A stretch of 64,000 bases of DNA from Coniella vitis (Eukaryota > Ascomycota > Sordariomycetes > Diaporthales > Schizoparmaceae), in contig WUJK01000001.1 of NCBI GenBank assembly GCA_011317545.1, forward strand, positions 1,178,001 to 1,242,000. Reading direction: 5' to 3'. A program made the translations under genes and the position numbers. Positions 34,898-46,924 of the stretch are shown here, one piece after another. Position 1 is the stretch's first letter. Each line of letters starts with the position of its first letter. Below the pieces are notes generated by a model, which was given only the letters and a program-made list of their open reading frames with translations, was not told the origin of the DNA and searched no databases.

Positions 34898-36097
34898 TCA
34901 TTCTCCCGTCTCGTGTTGCAAGGCTAAGCGTGCAGCCACTACCTCAGCAGTCTCTTGTTCCATAGCGATGGCTAAATGTATATCGGCGAAGGCATGCCGC
35001 TTCTTCATTGTGTTGGCGATGGTGTTCGCATCGATAGGGCCTCGAAGGAGATCCGTCCAGTCCTCCAAGACGCAGGCGACATCGAAGCATCCGATATCTT
35101 TGAACTCTGCAAGCTGACCAAAGGTCATGTCGTAGGCTTCTTGGCGGCGCTGCCGATATCCAGCTACATATTCCGCTTCGTTGATTGTGAATCCAGTGTC
35201 GCTGTCCGAATCTGGGTATTCGTCCAGTGCATCATTGAACAGAAGCCAAAGACCACCAGCACGCGAAGAGGGCTTCTCATTGTCTTCGGGAAAGACAGAG
35301 ACAAATGCGCTGTACACGGGTGTTGTGGGCTGTGCTAGCTCCTGCCCAGTCTCGGTGCTGTCCTTATCACCGCCGCTGCCGTCAGCCAAGCACTGCTGGA
35401 CTCGCAAACAGCCGATACTGAGTGTGAACTGGGGCAAAGTGAAGGCAGGTGGACTGTCCACCGAGTCTAAGCAGAAGCGATTGATCCATGTATGCGGCCG
35501 GCCAGCAAAACGGGTTTGGGGTTCTTGATATCCACTCGCATACATCCAAGCTCCACAAGAAGAAAGAGTGCCAAAGTTGATTTCCAGGATGGCAGTTTGT
35601 GGGGAGGGGTGACAGGAGCTGGTGCTGTCGTTGCTGCCAAGACTGGCCCTCGAGAGTGGATAGTAGGCGTCGTCGTCGCCGACGCCAATTCGGAAGTAAA
35701 AGTGCGAGGCAAATTTGGACTGGCCGGCGCTGGTACTCAAATCCATAGACAAAAGGTCCTCGATATCGTCATGGCGATCTGTGGAATCGTGTCCACCATC
35801 GCCAGGATGCACCGAGGTATCTGGCGTCTGATCGTTCGTCTCGAGATGGTCGTCGCTACCGTGCCCAGATCCATCAGGGGAGTTGGATTCGGGCGGACTC
35901 AAGAGGCTTGACTGGCGAGCAGCAGCATCTACTGGCGTAAACCAATCAGCGAATGCACACATGCAGTCTCTCAAATACTCGACGTTCCAAAAGACTGGCT
36001 TTACCTGGGGCTTGGTCGGGTGCTTGCTCGAGTGCTTCGTTGCGTGTGTTGAAACGAACACGGGACGCACGACTGCTGATTGACGCAGGGCTTCCAT
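34898..36097 (-). CDS. Gene B of duplicated A-B module, unknown function
   Basis: Single-exon protein of 399 residues that I do not recognise. It is a full-length paralog of B' (60440-61722, 396 residues). Shared colinear blocks include TRFAGRPH, FTLSIGCLR, AFVSVFPE, GGLWLLF, and a strongly conserved end, FDVACVLEDWTDLLRGP followed by NTIANTMKK. The first ~135 residues are Ser/Asp/His-rich and poorly conserved. It has no signal peptide, membrane segment or known catalytic motif, so it is probably intracellular. It is tail to tail with gene A (stops 180 bp apart). The ATG at 36097 is the first in frame. Confidence 0.8.
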   Translation of the reverse strand: MEALRQSAVVRPVFVSTHATKHSSKHPTKPQVKPVFWNVEYLRDCMCAFADWFTPVDAAARQSSLLSPPESNSPDGSGHGSDDHLETNDQTPDTSVHPGDGGHDSTDRHDDIEDLLSMDLSTSAGQSKFASHFYFRIGVGDDDAYYPLSRASLGSNDSTSSCHPSPQTAILEINFGTLSSCGAWMYASGYQEPQTRFAGRPHTWINRFCLDSVDSPPAFTLPQFTLSIGCLRVQQCLADGSGGDKDSTETGQELAQPTTPVYSAFVSVFPEDNEKPSSRAGGLWLLFNDALDEYPDSDSDTGFTINEAEYVAGYRQRRQEAYDMTFGQLAEFKDIGCFDVACVLEDWTDLLRGPIDANTIANTMKKRHAFADIHLAIAMEQETAEVVAARLALQHETGE

Positions 36098-36810
36098 CGG
36101 GGCTTGGGGGGAGATTGGGTGCCATCTCCCGTGCTCTCGATGCGGTGGCTATGTCTATTCCGATGTGAAAAAGGATATCTGGTTCGTCGACGCGAGACGT
36201 GGTTCCAAGATGCGTAAATCTTCAGCATAAGATGAGTAAATACACGATGTGTCGGTGTCGTGTTGGCTGGTTCTTGGATATGCTTAGCGACCGGCGATGG
36301 ATATTGGCGCCCTCCAGGAAACTGGATACAGAGGGGAGGTGCAGCAGCACACGTACTTGTATCAAAGTCCTTCTTAGCATATGGGATTCGCAGCAACGGG
36401 GCTGGGCATGATGAGTTAAACACGGGAGACGATTAGGCTCTAGGGATACGTAGCCTGGTAGCCAAAGGCTGTCTTTGGGTTTTTTGGCCGGGGATAAACC
36501 CTGTTGCTCAGCGACTGAAGAAAAAAGAAAGTGCGAAATGGGAGTAGCATGTCATGGGTGTCGTAGAATTTACAAAGCAGGATGATGTGTTCGAAAGGAT
36601 AGGTTCCTCAACACTTGGGCCTCACGGAAGATGCCTCGCGCATTGTAAGGAACGAGACAGCTACAGTAGATAGTCTATTGCTTGGTTGACACGCCTATAT
36701 GTATGAGTTGCGCCTTGCAACCACAGTAATCGCGGCTGTGCGCAGGCAGTCTTCGATTAATATGAGATGACAATGGTTTCTGCCTGGTCATAGACACCAT
36801 GAATAAGCTC
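36098..36810. other. Intergenic, nothing recognised
   Basis: Upstream of gene B and downstream of the serine hydrolase, both minus strand. No supported feature. Confidence 0.5.
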
Positions 36811-37845
36811 TCACGACCCTGTGAGGCGTGCGATGGCTCCAAGTATTTGGCTTGGGACAGGCTCAAGGGTCTTGACGTCGCTGAACGTGTATCGAGAGAG
36901 ACCGAGCCTGGACTCTCGAAGACAAAGCCTCTCGACCGCGTCACAGAGCTCTTGAATGGTTCTTGCATCCCTCGGTACGGTGTGCCCTTTTCCGTGATCA
37001 AAAAGCTCGGCAGATGATTGGTCACACATGTTGAACAAGGACACAGCTCCTGCAATATAAGGGTCGTTGCATCCGACAACGTGCAGTGTGGGGATGTCAA
37101 TGATGACCTGCTTTTGGTCCGCAAGTAACACCTCGACGTTGCGATTCGTCATGGATAATGGAGGCCACCCTGCGATGAAGATAGCACGCTGTGGTGTTGT
37201 TGTTTCTCCCCGTCAGCCCCAGATTCGTCATGGAACTTTTGTTATTCAGGAAGCTTACCTTGATTCTTCGTGGTCTCTGCTCCGTTTCCCATAGCCTGCG
37301 CTCCTCCAGAACAAGAGTGGCGGCAGTGGTTGCGCCCTCCGAGTAACCCAAAATGCCCTAAGGGCCCTGTAAGTGATCGTGGAGGCACAAAAAGAGTCGG
37401 TGGGCGTACGTACCTCAATCTCAGGATCGGCATCGATCAGGTCAAGCACCTTACGAACTGCTTCGCGCACACCCTCCGCCGAGTATCCCGTCTCTGACCC
37501 GCCCATCAGCAGCCGCAAGGACTCTTCTGCAGTGGAGCCTTGGGGGAACTCGCGAATCTCCTCCAAAACGTCAAAGGCGCTGCTACCATCATAGTCGATG
37601 AATCTCCACAGTGGCCCGGCGCCAAAGTAATCTTCGAATCTAGGAGGCGGAACGGCTTTGTGCGTCCCCTGGGTCCAAGCGAATTCCACAGTTCCGCGCG
37701 CCTTGAGGGCCGCGGTTAGGATCCCGAGTTGGACTTGGAAGTTCTGTATCCGCGAGTCAGCCTTGCCCACATCTCTTTCACGCCATACGATGCCCGACTG
37801 TACCTTTACGCTTCCATAAGCGCCGGGGAGGCAGAGATACCGCAT
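36811..37845 (-). CDS. FSH1/LovG-type serine hydrolase
   Basis: Alpha/beta serine hydrolase of the FSH1 family. LovG, a member of this family, releases the product of the reducing synthase LovF in the lovastatin pathway. Four exons, 37845-37810, 37743-37414, 37357-37259 and 37188-36811, give 280 residues. The 66-nt first intron is in phase and also open, so an unspliced form would simply be longer; splicing joins GAYGS to NFQVQLG, as expected for the family. Catalytic triad: Ser128 in GYSEGA, Asp197 in GCNDPY, His224 in GHTVPRD. The ATG at 37845 opens directly on the first beta strand (MRYLCLPGAYGS). It is divergent from the polyketide synthase that lacks its own thioesterase, which suggests a role in off-loading. 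Confidence 0.9.
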
Positions 37846-39440
37846 GGTGAGAATCGAATCCACTCGCTGTTTGCCTTCTGTAACAAAGATGGCAGTCTAT
37901 GAGGGGATTGTAGTCGGGGCCGGTAATTTCATCAAGTTTGGAGTCTGCTTGTCTCGCGTTTATAACATTCAGCTGTCCTCAGACTCCAGCCCCTCTCATA
38001 TCCTCTTCACGAGAGGAGAGGAGAGTACTGGAAAGGCGGGGTTCTCAGCTTGTAGCGGATCGCCGCTGGGTATCAGGCGACTATTACGTCGAGGAATACG
38101 TTGATCGGACCTTGGATACCCGCCTCTTGGTGTAGGCGCCGGATCCATGTTGACGGGAGGCTGTTCCCTCAACGGAATATGTCTAGCGGGCCGTTATCAC
38201 AGATCCATTCATCGCCACTCTGCCACGGTCGCAAATGGACGGCAAGGGCATTTCAATATGGGCCATGCTGTCTGCGCGGCTGATCGGACGATTATCCATG
38301 AAATGCCAGCCATTCGGTCGGACCGCTGGCCATGGATTGTCTGTAGGGATTATGATCACAGGTTGATCAAGCAGTGCACGACTTTCATCCAGCAGGTAAG
38401 ATACCACGCCCGCGTCCCGGATCCAGCAGTCTTTCCTCCCGCATCACATGTCAACTAGTATTTCTCTTGGGAGGTGGCTACATGTCATGAACGCGGATAA
38501 CCATCCAAATCAGGAATAGGCAGCATGAATGGTTGGCTATTGGATCATGGCGGGATCGAGTAGACAGAACCCCGCAAACGTTTCGGGTAGATCGTAAGTT
38601 TTTGTCGATCGCGAGGGTGGAGGCATTCTTGACAGATCCTCAGCATTTGCAACGAGTCTTGTGGTCTTGCAAACCTTGACAGGTCAGTCCTAGGCGAAGA
38701 CAAGACTGTTCAGCTCGCAAGAGAAGGCAGACAAAGATCAACGAGGCATGGAAAGGCTGTATCTGAGATAACGTGCAGCTGCAGGGACGGTTGTTTCTTC
38801 TACAGATGCGACCGCGGCCATTTGCGGGCTCCGCCGTTCTCGTTCTGGTTTTTCATGTGCTCGGCCGCCCATTCTTGTCCCTGAGGTGGAGAGTGATAGT
38901 GACGCTGGGTGCGCTGCTCTCTAAACAAGGTTTGTCTATCGTCCCTGGACTGGCGCGAAGCATCAATGTCCCCGGCTTCGAAGGCTATACCTGTGTTGTA
39001 TTGTATATCTTTACTAGATCTATGTACCATCATGATCTACTTAAACGCCAGAGTGTCCCTTCGAGGAATAGGAACGCGGGGTCCGGCTTGCTTTGGACCA
39101 ATCTGTTTCCCGTATCCAGCCTGAGCTTCCGAATTTGCTAGACCTGTATACCATCATGGGGTTGATCTAATGGCCAGACTATTCCGCTGAACGAGTGAGA
39201 ATGCGGGGTTCAGCTTGCTTCTAATCAATCTCCTCTCCTCGAATCCAGCCGGGGCTTGAAAATTGCCAGATCCATGTGCCATCACGATTCATTTAAAAGC
39301 CAGGTTATTCCATGGGAAAATAAGACCGCAGGGTACAATTTGCTTCGGGTCAACCTCTTCTCCTTTTGCGCAGCCTGAATATCCGGTCGCCCACCTACTC
39401 ACCAACACCACAAACTGAAGGGAAACCTGTTACGAAATCC
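37846..39440. promoter_or_regulatory. Divergent promoter region of hydrolase and PKS
   Basis: A 1.6-kb bidirectional intergenic region between the FSH1 hydrolase (minus) and the synthase (plus). Protein-like plus-strand stretches occur at about 38040-38400 (for example SGDYYVEEYVDRTLDTR, and a frame ending in a perfect CAG|GTAAGA donor), but no complete gene could be built; they may be remnants. The right third is filled by three degenerate tandem repeats, listed separately. Confidence 0.55.
39015..39378 (+). repeat. Three degenerate ~125-bp tandem repeats before the PKS start
   Basis: Units start at 39015, 39139 and 39267, the last ending near 39378, 62 bp before the synthase ATG. Shared blocks in each unit, in order: AGATC/AGACC plus TGTACCATCA-like, GCCAG, GCGGGGTNCNGCTTGCTT-like, CAATCT-like, and TCCAGCC-like. 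Identity is clearly partial, so the duplication is old. Unit 3 is the most diverged. Being directly upstream of the coding start, the repeats lie in the promoter or 5' leader. Confidence 0.85.
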
Positions 39441-42400
39441 ATGGATAAGCGGTTAGATGCTCAAGGGCCTCGCCCTGAGCGTGTACCTGTCGACAAGGAG
39501 AATACCGACCCCCGTCCTTGCGATGCCCCCACTGCCCCCATCCTCGCCCCTATCGCCATCATAGGCATGGCCTGCCGTCTATCAGGGGGTGTCTCGTCCT
39601 TGGAAGACTTCTGGGAGCTAATGTGTAGAGGGCGTAATGGATGGTCGAAAATACCAGAGACCAGATTCAGCAAAGATGCCTACTGGCATCCCAACCCTGC
39701 CAAAAAGGGCGCCTTCAATGCGATTGGTGGTTACTTTTTGAGCCATGATCCCGCCATGTTTGACGCCCCATTCTTCAATATTACACGAGCTGAAGCCGAA
39801 GCAATGGGTATGTTCTTTCCTGCTATTTAGTAGTTTTCCTTTTATACAGTGCCATGTGAGCCGGCCAGTCCTGATACAAGTGTTGGATTCCAGATCCGCA
39901 GCAACGATTCCTCCTCGAATGCACGTATGAAGCTCTGGAGAATGCAGGTATACCAAAAGAGTCCCTCGTGGGCCAGAAAGTCGGAGTATTCGTGGGCGGC
40001 GCCGCAGCAGACTACCGTTTGGGGACGTTGCGGGATCCAGAGCAGACGCCCATGTTCGACGCCACAGGAAGCCATCAGTCTATCCAAGCCGGCCGAATTT
40101 CACATCACTTTGACCTCAAAGGCCCCAGTTCTACTGTCGACACTGCCTGCAGCTCTAGTGTGTATGCTCTCCACCACGCAGTGCTGGCTCTTCGCAATGG
40201 AGAATGCGACCAGGCCATCGTGGCGGCGTGCCATCTCAACCTCCAGCCTGGCGACTGGATCTCGATGAGTCTCTCTAGGTGGGCCCTCTTTCAGATGCCC
40301 CGATCCCATAGTTGTGTACTTGGTACTGATGCTTTCTCTGTGTTTTGTAGGTTGTTCAACGACCAGGGAATGACCTTTGCTTTTGACAACCGTGCTAAAT
40401 CGGGATTTGCGCGAGGAGAGGGCGCAGGCATCTTGATCCTGAAGCCCCTGGACCGTGCTGTGCAAGATAATGACAGAGTTCGCTCCGTCATTGTGAATAC
40501 CGGCGTAGGTCAGGATGGAAGGACCATAGGTTAGTCCCAGGATTTGTTTTTCACAAGGGGAGTCAGCCACGCTGACAGACTGTTTGCCAAGGCATCACAT
40601 CGCCCAGTGGAGCAGCACAAGAACAGCTCATGCGTGAAGTATACCATCGCGCCGGAATAAGCCCTCAGGATGTGGGCTTCGTCGAAGCACATGGCACAGG
40701 AACCAAAGTGGGTGATCCGATCGAGGCCACGGCTATCCACAACGTCTTTTCCACGGGAAGGACACAAGAGGATCCCCTCTATTTTGGTTCCGTCAAGAGC
40801 AATGTGGGCCATCTCGAGAATGCTAGTGGTGTGATCGCTGTCATCAAAGCCGCCATGATGCTGGAAAAGGGGTTCATTCTCCCAAATACCAACTTTCGCA
40901 CGCCCAATGAAAAGATTCCTCTCTCAGAGTGGAACATGAAGGTAACTCTCGTACTGCTCATACAAATACACTGAACCCAAAAGCCTTGCTATATTAAGAA
41001 GAGCTATAAGGCGAGACATATTATTGACTGTGTCCAGGTACCCACCTTCCAACAACTTTGGCCGCCAGACAAAAGATATATAAGCATCAACAACTTTGGT
41101 TTTGGCGGATCGAACGCCCATTGTGTGCTTGCAAGGCCACAAGCATACGCCAAACCATGTCACGAAAAGTCTAGGTACACGTTCAATGCCACTTTACAGC
41201 GACTGTTTGTGCTTTCTGCGAATGACGAGATGTCTGCCAAAACAACCATGGAGAACTTGTCCCTGTTCTTGGAACAACATCCAGAAGTCTTTCAAAAACA
41301 GCTGCTCCGAAATCTAGCCTATACACTCAATCACCGGCGGTCTTTGCTCCCGTGGCGCATTGGGCTCGTTGCATCTTCCGCGTCTGAGCTCGCGGAAGCT
41401 ATCAGCTCCGCCTTCGCTAAACCGGTTCGGATTCCCAAGCAAACCCCTCGAGTTGCCTTTGTGTACACAGGACAAGGTGCCCAGTGGCATGCTATGGGTC
41501 TTGAGCTCATGAGTTCGTACCCCGTCTTCGCCGAAATAATGCATTCCGCAGACCAATGCCTGCAAGACTTGGGTGCGGATTTCTCCTTGGTCGAGGAGCT
41601 ATCGCGGGACAAGACTTCCTCTCGGGTCGGCGAGGCTCAGATCAGCCAGCCCGCATGCGTCGCCATCCAACTGGGTCTCACCGACTTACTTGCTTCTTGG
41701 GGAGTTGCGCCATCAGCCGTAACCGGGCACTCCAGTGGAGAGATCGCCGCAGCGTATGGGGCTGGGTTGATTGGTCTTGAAGCAGCCATCACGGTTGCTT
41801 ACCAACGTGGCCAGGCTGTTCTGAAGATGAAGGCTCAGTATCCAGAGCTCAAAGGGGCCATGATGGCAGTAGGGGCTGGCCCAGAGCTCCTCAGGCCGTC
41901 CATTGATGCTCTTTGCCACGGTATCGCCGTCGTGGCTTGCGAAAACTCGCCCAACTCTGTGACGATCTCAGGCGATGAGGCCGCTGTCGACGAGCTGGCC
42001 ACAGTGGTGCAGTCGAAACAACTCTTCAACAGAAAGCTTCGGGTCAACGTTGCGTACCACTCGCCACACATGGAGCTGGTTGCGAATCATTACTATAACA
42101 GCATACAGACGGCGGTTCCTTCAACATCGTCTTCGTCTTCATCTCGTTCTATCGAATTCTACTCCTCTCTGCAAGGCTCGAAATTGGAAAGCACCTGCGC
42201 CCTCGACGCCAGTTACTGGGTTGACAATCTCACCAACCCAGTACGATTCTCGACAGCTCTGCAGCATCTGTACAAGGACATCTCACCCGATGTCATTGTG
42301 GAAATAGGACCACATGCCGCTCTTGAAGGGCCGATCAAGCAAGTTATCAAAGCTATCGAGCCACAAGAAAGCAAGACGGCCTACTTCTCCGTCCTACACC

Positions 42401-45400
42401 GTGGGCAATGTGCAGTCAGGACCGCCTTGACACTGTCAGCAAATCTTTTCATGAAAGGCTTGCCCCTGAACATGGCCAATATCAACTTGGACGAGGGACC
42501 CAATTATACACCGCCCGTCTTGATTGAAGATTTGAAGCCCTATCCGTGGTGCCGGCAAAGGTATTGGTCCGAGTCGAGGCTCTCCCGTCAGCATCGGATC
42601 AAGGCATTTCCAAGACACGACCTCTTGGGAAATATGGCTGATTTCTCCAACGATTTGACCCCAACGTGGAGAAACGTCCTCAGGACGGAAGACCTGCCTT
42701 GGCTTCGTGACCACAAGATGCAGTCGCTCACGACGTTTCCTTGCGCTGCATTCGCCTCCATGGCAATCGAAGCTGCGGCTCAGCGCGCTGCTCTCCGTAG
42801 CTTGGAGTTTCAGACCTTCCACCTCCGCGAAGTGCAGGTCCAGAGGCCTCTGCTCATGGAAGATGGCAAGGAATATGAAGTCATGACTTGCTTTTCGTCT
42901 TTTGCAGAAGGGACTCGCTCGTATTCCGATGAGTGGGACGAGTTCCGCATTCTGTCTTGGGATGACGGCAAAGGCTGGACTGAGCATTGTCGGGGATTGA
43001 TCTCAACAAAGAAAGATACGACTGCGACTGCTATCGGTCACACAGAGGGCCAGCTCATATTGGCGCATAAAAATCTGGAGGCTGCCAATGAAGTGTGTAC
43101 AGAAGAGATACCAGTCGCTACCTTCTACCACGACCTCGTGGAGAAGGGGGCAACTTATGGTCCTACCTTTCAGCGTCTGAGCTCCGTCAAGGCTGGAGAG
43201 AACTATTGCACGGCCAATGTGGACGCTGTTATCACTGATACAACGGCCGTGATGCCTATGGAGTACCAGACACCCTACCATATACACCCGGCCGTTCTCG
43301 ACCAGATTTTCCAACTCTCCTTCCCTATCCTGGGCGCTGGGCGGACTGTCTTGGGCATGAATACTCTGTACATGCCGTCAGCAATACAGACTCTGCAAAT
43401 CCACCGGGACTTGACCACCGACACCGTGTCGGGGGATAAACTGTGCGTCGTTGGGTACGGATGTCCGGACCGCCAGAGACCGACAGCCACCGATTTTGTC
43501 ATGGAAGCCTTTTCCTCACGCCCGACGGACGATCAGGTTAGCCCAGTCTGCTTGATTAAAGTGGATGGACTTCGCATGGCTCCTGTCAAAACCCAGAGTG
43601 CGATTTTGAGCCAACCCAGAGAACTATGCTACAAGATGCAGTGGGAGCCTGTTTTAGATAGCAGCAGCGGAACGAAAACGCCGATGTCAGACAGAACCAG
43701 CGACTCTGGCTACGTCGGCTCCTCAAATGGCACCCGCGTGACCACGCCGAAGCTGGTAGCAAGACACGACGAATCGGAGGTGCAGGGTGTTGATAACGAG
43801 GCTCAAGCAGACCCTGTTTTGCCTGGGACGAAGCAACACGGTTGGGCTGCCGAATCCATAGCCATTTTCTCTAGCGGTGCTCAAGACGACCCGTTTCTAC
43901 AAAGCTTGACGGAAGCCGTCCAATGGAGGTCGAGAAAGGCTGTAGCTGTCCAGTTGCTGGCCGACCAACAAAGCGAGAGTCTCGTCGGTAGCCCCAGCTT
44001 GTTCAAGTCTCGGGTCATCCTTGTTGACCTTCACGGTAGCATGCTCGCCAATATGACCGGGGCAACGTTCTGTCAGCTAAACCGAATCTTGACAGACTCG
44101 GCTGGAGTGCTGTGGGTTACCAAGGGCGCCTACTTGCACGCGACCAATCCAAGCGCCAATATGGCCGTGGGACTGTGTAGAACGGTCCGGTCTGAGAGGG
44201 AAGCACCAGTGGCGACTCTAGACCTGGAACCAGACTCCAACATCTTGGGATCTGGCGACGTTGGCCTTGCTCTGGAGGCATTCAGCAGGGTCTTCTTCGA
44301 CGAGGGTTGCTCTGACATGGAGTACGCGGTGAAGGAGGGCGCCCTTGTCGTCCCGCGCATTGTTGAGGACGAGCCCATGAACTCGTTTGTCCATCGTGAG
44401 ACCCACTCCAATTCTTGCGAGCCATATACTCAGCCGTTTGAAGGCTCACGACGTCTCCAGATGGCCGTTGGGACAGCGGGCGCACTGGACAGTCTGTATT
44501 TCCATGATGACGATAATGAAGAGATGATCCTCGGAGCAGACGAGATTGAGATTGATGTGCGAGCAACTGGTATGAACTTCAAGGATGTTGTCGTTGCCAT
44601 GGGCCAGCTATCTCAGCCATATATTGGAATCGAATGCGCCGGCGTTGTTTCTCGAGCCGGCGCCGCAGTCAAGAACGTCACTGTTGGAGACAGGGTTTGC
44701 GGCATGAGTCTCGGTGCCTTCAGCACATTTGCAAGATGTCCGGCGACGAGCGCCGTCGCAATTCCGGCCACAATGTCTTTCGAGACTGCAGCCTCTGTAC
44801 CAGTTGTCTACTGCACCGCATACTACAGTCTGGTCGATCTCGGGAGGCTGGAGGCAGGAGAGAAAATTCTGATCCACGCGGCTGCAGGAGGCGTTGGACA
44901 GGCCTCTATTCAGCTCGCTCAAACGATTGGAGCTGAGATATTTGCGACAGTCGGAAGCGAGCAGAAGAAGCAGTTCATTATGGACACATATCACATTCCT
45001 GCAAGTCACGTCTTCACCAGCAGGCACTCATCCTTTGGGCCCGCGATCCGCGAAGCCACAAACGGAGCGGGGGTGGATGTTGTTATCAACTCGTTAGCAG
45101 GCGATCTACTGCGCGAGTCGTGGGACTGCATTGCTCATTTCGGACGCTTCGTTGAGATTGGGAAACGAGACATTACAGCCAATACTCGGCTTGAAATGGC
45201 CAAATTTAGCCATAACGCGTCGTTCAGTTCCGTGGATCTGACCGTCTTGGCGAAAGAGAAACCACACAAGATGGCCTCCATCTTGCAGAAGGTTATGAAG
45301 CTGTTTGAGGATAGTCTGGTCAGCCCCATCGCGCCAATCAGCGTTTTTGGAATCTCAGAAGTTGAGACTGCATTCCGTCTTTTGCAGAGCGGAAAGACAA

Positions 45401-46707
45401 CTGGCAAGCTCGTCATCGTGCCCAAGCCCGGGGAGCAGGTGAAAGCAACCCATCCTACAAAAGCTGATACGTCGCTTTTGCGCCACGAGGCAACTTACAT
45501 CATCTTTGGCGGAACAGGAGGCCTGGGCCGATCCATTGCAACATGGATGGTTTCTAAGGGAGCAAGAATTATTGTCTTGGTATCTCGACGAGCGCGCCTT
45601 GAGGGCCCAGTCGCACAACTCGCCCAGGACCTGTCGCAGTCCGCGAGCGCTAATATCATTGTCAAGGCATGCGACATCGCAGACATGGCGAGTCTGACCA
45701 AGCTCATCCAGGGTGGATGCTCAGAGCTGCCACCAGTGGCCGGTGTTGTTCAATCAAGCATGGTGTTGCGGGTAAGTTTACCAGTTCTCCTCGGCGAAGG
45801 AGTCTCCCTTTGCGTCTGCCGGAAGACTTCGAGGTTTTGTAAGCAACGAAAGGCTAACACAACATCTTTCGATATCTAGGATGTTCTCTTCGAAAACATG
45901 GAGTTTGCAGACTATCAAGCAGTCATCAGCCCCAAGGTAGCCGGTACATGGAACATACACAACAGCCTGTCTTCCACCAAACTCGACTTCTTCATCGTCC
46001 TCTCATCGGCGACGGGCATTGTCGGAAACCGCGGCCAAGCAGCATACGCTGCGGCAAACACATTTCTCGATGCGTTCTGCCGTTACAGACGAAACCTTGG
46101 TTTGCACGCCGCGGCCATCGACCTCACTGCGGTGGCAGACGTCGGATACTTGGCCGAATCGAGTGCAGAACGTCGCAACGAGGTGTTGAGAAATCTGGGC
46201 GGCGAGAGCATGGTCGAGGAAGAGGTTCTGGCCTTGCTCGCTGCCGCCATCAAGGATCCATTGTCCCCCAGCAACGACGCCATCTTCCCAGGCCACTGTC
46301 TAACCGGGCTGAACCTCGGCAATGATCCCCAAAGATTGCCATACTATGCATCAGACGCCAAGTTTGATTATTTACGCGAGGCTGTCCTGTCTTTGAACAG
46401 CGCTACAAATTCCCAATCAATGTCACAGGTATCTATCAGCACGGCTTTGTCCAAGGCCACATCGCACGAAGAAGCTGTCGCCATCATCACCACTGGTCTC
46501 GCAGGCAAACTCAGTGCCAGCTTGATGATACAAAGTGAAGACTTGGATGCCGAGACACCGATCACTAAGTATGGCCTTGACAGCCTGAACGCCATCGAGT
46601 TGAAGAATTGGATTACCAAGGAGCTGGGGGTCAACTTGCAGGTGTTGCAGCTGCTGACGAGTGGCTCCTTGAAGAACCTTGCAGAGACAATAGTGGCTAA
46701 AAGGTGA
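39441..46707 (+). CDS. Highly reducing type I polyketide synthase (KS-AT-DH-ER-KR-ACP)
   Basis: Iterative synthase building a reduced polyketide from malonyl-CoA. Six exons, 39441-39807, 39894-40278, 40351-40529, 40592-40941, 41038-45771 and 45880-46707, give 2280 residues. KS spans about 37-455, with Cys208 (DTACSSS), His344 (EAHGTGT) and His384 (SNVGHLEN). AT spans about 568-880, with Ser659 in GHSSGE. DH has His986 (HKMQSLTTFP, with Ser where Gly is usual) and Asp1182 (HPAVLDQ). ER begins near 1592, with the cofactor loop AAAGGVGQ near 1707. KR has GGTGGLG near 1915 and the YAAAN motif near 2062. ACP Ser2240 lies in GLDSLN. No methyltransferase motif is present between DH and ER, and no thioesterase follows. 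The ATG at 39441 (CCATGG context) was chosen; nothing upstream is in frame with an ATG. Confidence 0.96.
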
Positions 46708-46786
46708 TGGCATGGGATATCACAGACGGTACAGAGTCAAAGACTTTAGGATAACGATAAATCCACAGCTCTTTTCTATCCCATTT

Positions 46787-46874
46787 GATTCTGACAGTGC
46801 TTATCATTGCCGTACTTTACAGATGCATTGTAGTCAATTGACCTGCTGCACTTCTCGAACATTGTGCAAAGTCG
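46787..46874. repeat. Dispersed repeat, copy 1 (partner at 52924)
   Basis: About 90 bp beginning GATTCTGACAGTGCTTATC, closely similar to 52924-53024 apart from a ~14-bp gap. It contains the block GTCAATTGAC. It lies 80 bp after the synthase stop. Confidence 0.85.
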
Positions 46875-46924
46875 ATCGATCACCTTGAGCGCATGTGGGA
46901 TGTTCCGGGCGCCAAAGGCCCCTG

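Noticed and set aside
43640..44500. Possible methyltransferase domain in the PKS
   Set aside because: The DH-ER linker has no SAM-binding glycine motif; it looks like the structural linker of reducing synthases.
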